DNA of 11,762 nucleotides, taken from the NCBI GenBank assembly GCA_000433515.1, contig FR891082.1, forward strand, positions 1 to 11,762. The letters run 5' to 3'. This DNA is from Candidatus Colimorpha enterica (GTDB lineage Bacteria; Bacillota; Clostridia; Oscillospirales; CAG-272). A program made the position numbers and the translations under genes. The notes beneath the pieces are model-generated. The model saw nothing but the letters and a program-made list of their open reading frames with translations, had not been told where the DNA came from and made no database searches. Each line of letters starts with the position of its first letter. Positions within the stretch are counted from its first letter, which is position 1. Shown piece after piece: positions 6,365 to 11,762 of the stretch.

Positions 6365-8578
6365 TTAGGTTTGTATTTCCTTGAGATAAAATTGTAAAGC
6401 GACGCCGGTTTCTTGCGAGGCGCAGGTGAGATTGATGCCGGCGTTCATCCATGTGCTGCCGTAGAGAGCAAGGCCTGCCGGGCCTTTAGCGGAAGGAAGA
6501 GATGGCGCAGAGATAGCCTCGCAACCATACTTCTTTTGCGGATTCAGTCCTCTCAGATACAGGAAGCGATTGTCCTTCATCGAAGGATATAGATTCACAA
6601 TGGTGACAAGAGCCTCGGATTTGTCAGGGGAAACAAATGCCCAAGCACAGAAATGTCGATTGTCAAAGGGAGATACCAAACGGTATAGATCACCGGTGTG
6701 AGTCAGATCATAGAAGCGGTGATAATTTTTGACTTGTTGTTTGACGACATCCCGTTCGGCATCGGTATAGCGATTAGGGTCAAGTTCATATCCGTGTGTG
6801 CCCCACCCTGCGACGATCCCCTTTGTTTCTAAGCCGGCACGCGTACTTGCCGAAACATGAGCCCCCATCGTACTACAGGGGTATGCCAAGGATGTACCAA
6901 ACTGTATGAAAAGACGGTCGAGAGGATCGGTGTTATCGCTACACCAGATCTGAGGGGAAAAGAAGAGCATGGCCGGATCAAAGCGGCCGCCGCCACCCGC
7001 GCAGTTTTCGAGCAAAATCTGTGGATATTTGCTAATCAAACGATTTTGCAAATCGTATGTGCCAAGTGTGAACCGATAGTTTAATTCTTTTTGATGAGCG
7101 GCATCGAGACCCCGCGAGGCAGCTTCGCTGAAATTGCGATTAAAGTCCCACTTGACATAGTCGATGAGACACGACGAAAGAATCTTGTCCATTTGTTCCC
7201 AAATGTTATCTCGTACTTCAGGGCGCGAAATGTCTAAAATAAATTGGTTACGGCAATTAGAAGGCTCTCTACCCGGGGCATTTAAACACCAATCGGGATG
7301 AGAACGGAATAGGTCGGAATCGGGACTGATCATTTCGGGCTCGAACCAAATGCCGAACTTTAGACCAAGTGCGTGAATTTGATTGACAAGCTCCGGTAGT
7401 CCGTGACGTAGCTTGTTTTCATTGACCGTCCAATCGCCAAGCGAGGATCGGTCATTGTTTCTTCTCCCAAACCAACCGTCGTCCATGACCAGCATTTCGA
7501 TTCCCATCTCTTTGGCGCGAAGTGCAAAGGAATACAGCTTCTCCTCATCGAAATCAAAATAAGCCGCCTCCCACGAATTGATCAGCAGGGGATTTTTTAA
7601 GCCCTTTCTGTTAGGAGCTATGAGATGCTGATGAAACAAACGATGGAGCTTACGGCTCATATCGCCGATACCGCTGTCAGAATATGTCATGACAGCCTCA
7701 GGCGATTGGAAGCATTCTTCTGGGTGCAATTCCCAAGAAAAGCTTTCTTCTGCCAGGCCCATGACAAGACGAAATCCGTCGTCTGCATCGGTTTCGGAAT
7801 GAATGGCAAAATCGCCGCTCCAAATGAGGCTGAATCCGTAAACATCACCGCTCTCCTCCGTGGCGTTCTGCTTGGCGAGTGCCACGAACGGATTGTGAAG
7901 ATGACCCGAAACCCCGCGATTGGAGGAAATTGACTGTATCCCATGCACAAGGGGGGTGCGTTCGACCATTCGTTCCTTTCCCCAAAAGCCGTAAAGGTGA
8001 ATCATATCATAGTCGCAAGTAGGAAAGGAAAGACAAAGGCTTTTAACGTTTTCCAGCCATAAGGAGAAGGCAGAGTTGTTTTTGATTTCCACGCGACGCG
8101 CAATTACATCATGATCCCGAAAAACGGTATAAAACAAGGTGACCTTTAATCCTGTCAGAGAATCCAACATGTCGATTTCAAGGGTGTCAGCTTGGTTGTC
8201 TTCTTCAAGATAAAGGGTGGGGAAGCTTTTCGGGCAAATTTTAGATGGATAAATACGAAACCCAACAAAACGCAAATCGGTACAACTATTTCCGTCGCTG
8301 TTAGTGACACGCAATGCGGGCACACGCAGGTCTCCGCATCCAAAAGTTCCGTACTCCATGGGGGCAGTGTCGGTAGAAAAATCGCTGGCCATGTGCGGAT
8401 TTTGTGCATGGAAGGAGCTATGCCAACGGCGTTGGGAGCGATAGGTGATGTTGTCGTTAATTCTTTTTCCGTAATATTGATGGAGCAGGTAGCCCTCCTG
8501 TTCTACAGAAATCAAATAGGAGGAACCGGGGGTTGACAAATGAAAACAACGGCATTCTTCTTGATAATGAATCGGCAT
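6365..8578 (-). CDS. Alpha-galactosidase, glycoside hydrolase family 36
   Basis: This full-length, 737-residue GH36 enzyme is the clearest call in the window. An N-terminal beta-supersandwich domain (about 1-320) precedes the (beta/alpha)8 catalytic domain, which shows INSWEA (~333-338), VMDDGWFG (~364-371), GIWFEPEM (~409-416), the nucleophile motif YVKWDFNR with Asp478, and the acid/base motif CSDNTDPLDR with Asp548. A C-terminal beta domain closes the protein. Length and catalytic positions agree with bacterial AgaA/RafA-type enzymes. It releases terminal alpha-galactose with retention, classically alpha-1,6 from melibiose and raffinose; in this cluster an alpha-Gal host glycan is an alternative. 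No signal peptide is present. AAGGAG lies 7 bases before the ATG. It sits 112 bases after the lipoprotein esterase gene in the same direction. I give no gene symbol because several names exist. Confidence 0.95.
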   Translation of the reverse strand: MPIHYQEECRCFHLSTPGSSYLISVEQEGYLLHQYYGKRINDNITYRSQRRWHSSFHAQNPHMASDFSTDTAPMEYGTFGCGDLRVPALRVTNSDGNSCTDLRFVGFRIYPSKICPKSFPTLYLEEDNQADTLEIDMLDSLTGLKVTLFYTVFRDHDVIARRVEIKNNSAFSLWLENVKSLCLSFPTCDYDMIHLYGFWGKERMVERTPLVHGIQSISSNRGVSGHLHNPFVALAKQNATEESGDVYGFSLIWSGDFAIHSETDADDGFRLVMGLAEESFSWELHPEECFQSPEAVMTYSDSGIGDMSRKLHRLFHQHLIAPNRKGLKNPLLINSWEAAYFDFDEEKLYSFALRAKEMGIEMLVMDDGWFGRRNNDRSSLGDWTVNENKLRHGLPELVNQIHALGLKFGIWFEPEMISPDSDLFRSHPDWCLNAPGREPSNCRNQFILDISRPEVRDNIWEQMDKILSSCLIDYVKWDFNRNFSEAASRGLDAAHQKELNYRFTLGTYDLQNRLISKYPQILLENCAGGGGRFDPAMLFFSPQIWCSDNTDPLDRLFIQFGTSLAYPCSTMGAHVSASTRAGLETKGIVAGWGTHGYELDPNRYTDAERDVVKQQVKNYHRFYDLTHTGDLYRLVSPFDNRHFCAWAFVSPDKSEALVTIVNLYPSMKDNRFLYLRGLNPQKKYGCEAISAPSLPSAKGPAGLALYGSTWMNAGINLTCASQETGVALQFYLKEIQT

Positions 8579-8690
8579 GAGAGTACTCCTTCATGGATGT
8601 GCGGCGTGGCGAAATGGCGGTGTGTCATAGTGCAAGGAAAATATGATAGTGTTTGACGGTATTCTTGAGGATTGTCGGACAGGGTCCGAA

Positions 8691-9524
8691 TTATTCCCTG
8701 AAAAATTCCTCTAAGATAGGCAGCATTTCCTGTGCCAGATAGTTTGCAATGATATCATGTCCTGCCTGATTGGGATGACAATTATCAAGGCAAAGGCTTT
8801 TATCGGCAGCGTCAAAGGCGATATCGGTTCCCTCCAAAACATAGAAGCCGAAGGTATCTCCCGCCATCTTTCGTATAGCAATGCGATAATCCTCCAATGT
8901 GGCGCCGGCCCCGTTGACATCTTTGGGTTTTTTGTCTATAGGTGTCAGAAAAATGATACAGGCATTCGGATGATTCTGCTTCAGCTTGGAGCAAAGCACA
9001 TATAATCCTCCATAAAATGAAGAATTTTTGGTATCTGCTTCCGTGCCGAGCGGGACATCGGAGCCGTGGTCGTTGGTGCCACCGGCAATTAGAATAATAT
9101 CCGTGCCGGCTTCAATGGCCACACACTGCAAGGAAATCGCCTCTGTGCGATTCACATAAGTAGCTGCGGAGATTGAAACACCGTTTTTGCCCATGTTTGA
9201 GGCGCGCTTTAGGCCAAATATCTCCTTTAATTGCGAGGTGAAGGGATTGCTGACGCGGCTGGTCGGTGAGGAATCTCCCACATCGGTAAAGGTACCGTAG
9301 GTAATAGAATCGCCCATGACGGTTAAAGTCAAATCAGAAAAGTCGATGTGAGGGCCTTCGGTAGTTTCAGCGTTTGTTGACTCCTCCAATGAAGTGTTGT
9401 CACCGGAAGAAGTAGAAGGAGCACTTGACGACACACGTTCCCCCTTGTTTCCGCATGAAGAAAGAGAGAGCAAAAAGCAGAGAGGGAAGAGGGAAAAGCG
9501 AAGCATAAGCGACTTATTGATCAT
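8691..9524 (-). CDS. Surface lipoprotein SGNH/GDSL esterase
   Basis: I start at ATG 9524-9522, giving 277 residues beginning MINKSLMLRF; the open frame runs 36 codons further, but that part lies inside the preceding gene. Residues 1-23 are a lipoprotein signal peptide with lipobox LSSC and lipidated Cys24, followed by a Ser/Thr/Glu-rich linker (~25-60). The SGNH domain shows VMGDSIT with nucleophile Ser73, GGTND (148-152) with Asn151, and a block V variant LDNCHPN with Asp247 and His250. It should be anchored to the outer face of the membrane and remove ester-linked acyl groups from extracellular glycans. The start overlaps the end of the GH110-like gene by 11 bases, so translation is probably coupled. 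Its resemblance to the 3630-4283 esterase (GGTND followed by PLGT and a similar beta strand ending FLTPI) suggests the two are paralogues. The acyl group and sugar are unknown. Confidence 0.85.
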   Translation of the reverse strand: MINKSLMLRFSLFPLCFLLSLSSCGNKGERVSSSAPSTSSGDNTSLEESTNAETTEGPHIDFSDLTLTVMGDSITYGTFTDVGDSSPTSRVSNPFTSQLKEIFGLKRASNMGKNGVSISAATYVNRTEAISLQCVAIEAGTDIILIAGGTNDHGSDVPLGTEADTKNSSFYGGLYVLCSKLKQNHPNACIIFLTPIDKKPKDVNGAGATLEDYRIAIRKMAGDTFGFYVLEGTDIAFDAADKSLCLDNCHPNQAGHDIIANYLAQEMLPILEEFFRE

Positions 9525-11274
9525 TGTTGTTGGATTCCTTTCGTGAAGTGCAGGTAATTTTGCGTATCGTCGGAGCATGGAACTGTCCGATTTCAGTATT
9601 ATCCTTAAACAGCAGATCGGAGCATACGGCAAAAAGATACAGCGGTCGGTCTGTCAGTGTGGCGATGCGTCCTGAACGGAAAATTTTATTTCTGCAGAAA
9701 GAGAGATTTCCGGCGTCAAAGGCGTAGATGATCGGAGTACCGGGGGAGGAAAAAACGTTATCTTCGATGGTAATGTTTTGGTGATAAGGCGCCGTCAACA
9801 TCGGGCGTGAAACCTGTGGCGAAATATTTACCACGGCCAAACAGTTTTCATATTGAGAGAGACAGCAAAGATCGGTAAAGATGTTCTTTCGAATGGTGAC
9901 ATCACGACAGGCCCCCGATTCATAATAAGTGGAGTAGTCACCATGCAACAGAATTGCCGAGCCGGACGATTCAAAGTAGTTTTCTTCGATCAAGACCGGC
10001 TTGGGAGTACAGACCAAAAGTCCTCTGGCCCGACAACTGCCAAAATGACAATTGCGAATGGTAACAGCAGGAGTGTTGTCGGCGTTTTCCAAGGAATAAT
10101 GACGGTTATTATAAGGCAGAGAAGCGATCGGCTTTTTGAAGGAAACAACACAGGCATCATCGTCGTAGACGGCATATTGTTCTACCTCGGCTGTATAGAC
10201 GGTTTCATAGCTCAGGTTGTTGACAATCGAAATGCGGTCATTTGGCTTGGCCCAGAGGAAATGAGGTCTTTTTCCGCTGCCGATGAGTGAGTTGGGGCTT
10301 GCTTGGTTATCAACTGTTATATTGGAACCGTGAATATTGACAGGGCTATCTTGTAGGCCGAAGAAGTTGCAGTTTTCGATGAGAATGCTTCCCCGACAGT
10401 TAACTGCTTGGATGCCATCATCACGTGTGCAGGATACCATTCGACCCAGATTTTGGTTAGGGTGGATCGAAAGCTGGTCAAGATGAATACCATGGCAGAA
10501 CTGAAAAAGGATACCGATGCCGGGCGCGGAATGAATTTTTATGTTGTTTAACTTTAAGAACTCACAGTTTTCGGCAAAAACAGCGGCATGAAGACGCTTC
10601 CCGTGACGGAGAACGACGATGTCTCCTATCGAAATGGCAAGATCGTTACTTAATCTATTCGCGGTGTAAAGACGGAAGATGTCCTTGGAAATCTTTTCGA
10701 CACTGCTGAAAAAGAGCGAATCCGCGGTGTTTCTTGCTACCGAAAGGGAATTTCCGTCGTAGATGGTGTGACCGGCGAAAATCAGCATAGATGTTTCATT
10801 ATCGCCAATGTCAAAGTTCAAGCAGAAGTTGGAAACAAAACAGGGAAAAAGCGTTTGATCGATGCGAAGATCAAGATAGTCGGGAGTTTTGGCAAAAACG
10901 ATCCCTTCCGCAACGAGAGGCTTTTCCCAGTCGATGGTAAAATTTTTCAGGCAAATATTCGCCGAGGAATCGAGGGTGATCGGTTGTGTGTTTCCTGCAA
11001 ACAGAAATTTCGACCCGTTGCCGTCAAAAGTAATTTTTTTTTTGTTCTTAATTTGGAGTGTAAGGGTGCGATAGGTGTTTCTGTCGGTATTACAAAGGGA
11101 ATACTTTGCTTGCGTTCCTTTGGAGGCAAAAAAACGGTATATGCCTTTTTGAAACACATACGTGCAGGGCTCATCATTCTGTTCAATAATCTTGTTGATC
11201 TTTTCGGTGAAATCTTCCTCGGTACCTGGGATGATGCCAAGGTCGGCAAGATTGATGCGTTTCTGCTTTTTCAC
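9514..11274 (-). CDS. GH110-like right-handed beta-helix alpha-1,3-galactosidase
   Basis: The start is GTG 11274-11272, with AGGAGG 7 bases upstream, and the product has 586 residues. The N-terminal INLADLGIIPGTEEDFTEKINKII, the KITFDGNGSKFLFAG turn (~80-94) and NFTIDWEKPLVAEG (~111-124) are the landmarks I associate with family GH110, the alpha-1,3-galactosidases that cleave blood-group-B and linear Gal-alpha-1,3-Gal ends with inversion. The rest is a parallel beta-helix of repeated strands such as ITIEDNVFSS and VTIRNCHFGS. Candidate catalytic acids are Asp285-Asp286 in TRDDG and Asp309 in QDSPVNIHG. Where I recall a DD pair in GH110, this protein has QD, so activity or specificity may differ. 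No signal peptide is seen, unlike the secreted Bacteroides enzymes. As first gene of the run, it defines the cluster. A related beta-helix glycosidase family remains possible. Confidence 0.7.
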   Translation of the reverse strand: MKKQKRINLADLGIIPGTEEDFTEKINKIIEQNDEPCTYVFQKGIYRFFASKGTQAKYSLCNTDRNTYRTLTLQIKNKKKITFDGNGSKFLFAGNTQPITLDSSANICLKNFTIDWEKPLVAEGIVFAKTPDYLDLRIDQTLFPCFVSNFCLNFDIGDNETSMLIFAGHTIYDGNSLSVARNTADSLFFSSVEKISKDIFRLYTANRLSNDLAISIGDIVVLRHGKRLHAAVFAENCEFLKLNNIKIHSAPGIGILFQFCHGIHLDQLSIHPNQNLGRMVSCTRDDGIQAVNCRGSILIENCNFFGLQDSPVNIHGSNITVDNQASPNSLIGSGKRPHFLWAKPNDRISIVNNLSYETVYTAEVEQYAVYDDDACVVSFKKPIASLPYNNRHYSLENADNTPAVTIRNCHFGSCRARGLLVCTPKPVLIEENYFESSGSAILLHGDYSTYYESGACRDVTIRKNIFTDLCCLSQYENCLAVVNISPQVSRPMLTAPYHQNITIEDNVFSSPGTPIIYAFDAGNLSFCRNKIFRSGRIATLTDRPLYLFAVCSDLLFKDNTEIGQFHAPTIRKITCTSRKESNNNDQ

Positions 11275-11326
11275 GAACTAACCTCCTGTCATGGAATGGG
11301 TGCAATAAATGATGTTGATTGTAAAC

Positions 11327-11355
11327 TTTATATGAACGTTTGCGTGTTTTTGCCC
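11327..11355 (-). promoter_or_regulatory. Candidate promoter of the glycosidase operon
   Basis: On the - strand TATAAA (+ positions 11327-11332) resembles a -10 box and would place transcription about 45 bases before the GTG start. The sequence 17 bases upstream, GGGCAA, is a poor -35 box. This would fit a promoter that needs an activator, but the call is weak. Confidence 0.3.
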
Positions 11356-11392
11356 TTTTCACTGAAGAATCGCGTAATTTTGGGCACAGGTA

Positions 11393-11406
11393 TAGTATTC
11401 ATACTA
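11393..11406. promoter_or_regulatory. Operator-like dyad in the divergent intergenic region
   Basis: TAGTAT and ATACTA form a perfect 6-bp inverted repeat separated by TC. It lies between the two divergent genes, 13 bases upstream of the -35 box of the regulator promoter. A regulator-binding role is inferred from position only. Confidence 0.3.
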
Positions 11407-11418
11407 AAATGATAGTCC

Positions 11419-11447
11419 TTGACAAGGTTTTTTTCAAGTGCTATTCT
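11419..11447 (+). promoter_or_regulatory. Promoter of the AraC-type regulator gene
   Basis: A perfect TTGACA (11419-11424) and TATTCT (11442-11447) are separated by 17 bases, giving a short leader before the ribosome binding site GGAGG (11476-11480). The -35 box lies inside a CCTTG-A-CAAGG palindrome (11417-11427). Confidence 0.6.
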
Positions 11448-11490
11448 GATATTAAATATGGGCGGATATTTTTTTGGAGGATTTTGATGT

Positions 11491-11762
11491 ATGAATAACG
11501 ATACTACCAATCTGTTTGAACTCCCCATGAGTGAGGCGAGAGGTCAAACTTTTTGTTTCAATTCTCCCAACTCCACGGTAACTGCTCAAAAATATGTGAT
11601 TAGCTCACGGACGGTATTTGGAGGACAAAACCGCACACAATTTCTCTTAGTGCTTTCAGGAAGGGGGGGCATGAGGATTAACGATACGGATTATCCTATC
11701 AAGCAGGGAATTCTCTCTGTGCTTGGAAAAGAGGATATGCTGACATATCTGCCGGACACGAC
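11491..11762 (+). CDS. Probable AraC-family regulator, N-terminal cupin part (cut by the window end)
   Basis: The frame opens at ATG 11491, 10 bases after GGAGG, and runs off the right edge after 90 codons. An ATG at 11487 is ruled out because it stops after three codons. Residues ~50-80 (FLLVLSGRGGMRINDTDYPI followed by KQGILSVLGKED) have the strand-turn-strand pattern of the sugar-sensing cupin domain of AraC-family regulators. The DNA-binding domain would lie outside the window, so another cupin protein is possible. The gene is divergent from the glycosidase operon, the usual place for its dedicated regulator; a role in sensing a released sugar is inference. Confidence 0.6.
   Translation, partial: MNNDTTNLFELPMSEARGQTFCFNSPNSTVTAQKYVISSRTVFGGQNRTQFLLVLSGRGGMRINDTDYPIKQGILSVLGKEDMLTYLPDT

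Noticed and set aside
9525..9632. Upstream extension of the lipoprotein gene by 36 codons
   Set aside because: It would bury the signal peptide and lipobox inside the protein and lies within the preceding coding region.
10768..11412. 214-codon + strand ORF
   Set aside because: It lies antisense to the GH110-like gene, has no recognisable domain and no ribosome binding site; the - strand frame has clear family landmarks.

Overview
The window looks like the chromosome of a low-to-mid GC Gram-positive anaerobe of the Clostridia, probably gut-associated. This rests on AGGAGG-type ribosome binding sites, remnants of a Tn1549-like integrative conjugative element (ICE), a lipobox-type lipoprotein and host-glycan-type glycosidases. 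Genus and species cannot be told from the sequence. It divides into two halves separated by a bidirectional terminator at 3373-3409.

Left half (1 to about 3410, + strand): a decaying ICE segment. It starts inside an ADP-ribosyltransferase-like gene (2-595), followed by a DUF4314 gene (605-1240) whose last ~20 codons read out of frame into a primase gene. The next ORF (1237-2160) appears to be a chimera: a DUF3991/Toprim primase without its N-terminus, joined in frame to the C-terminal half of a sigma-70-like ICE regulator. A repeat-rich spacer follows, then a 5'-truncated group II intron (maturase C-terminus plus RNA domains V and VI, to about 2885). Next come four back-to-back hairpins (2886-3011) and a gene-poor stretch with a possible oriT-like hairpin.

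Right half (3630 to the end): five genes on the - strand, read right to left and probably one operon. They encode a GH110-like beta-helix alpha-1,3-galactosidase, a surface-lipoprotein SGNH esterase (overlapping the previous gene by 11 bp), a GH36 alpha-galactosidase, a GH20 beta-N-acetylhexosaminidase and a second, cytosolic SGNH esterase. A divergent gene at the right edge (11491 onward, cut off) begins with a cupin domain typical of AraC-family regulators and is the likely local regulator.

Together the right-hand genes suggest a cluster that dismantles alpha-galactose-capped, acylated host glycans such as blood-group-B or alpha-Gal type mucin chains. A membrane-anchored esterase would deacylate outside the cell. 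The three glycosidases have no signal peptide and would work on imported oligosaccharides inside. No transporter is in the window. The substrate assignment is inference from the enzyme combination.
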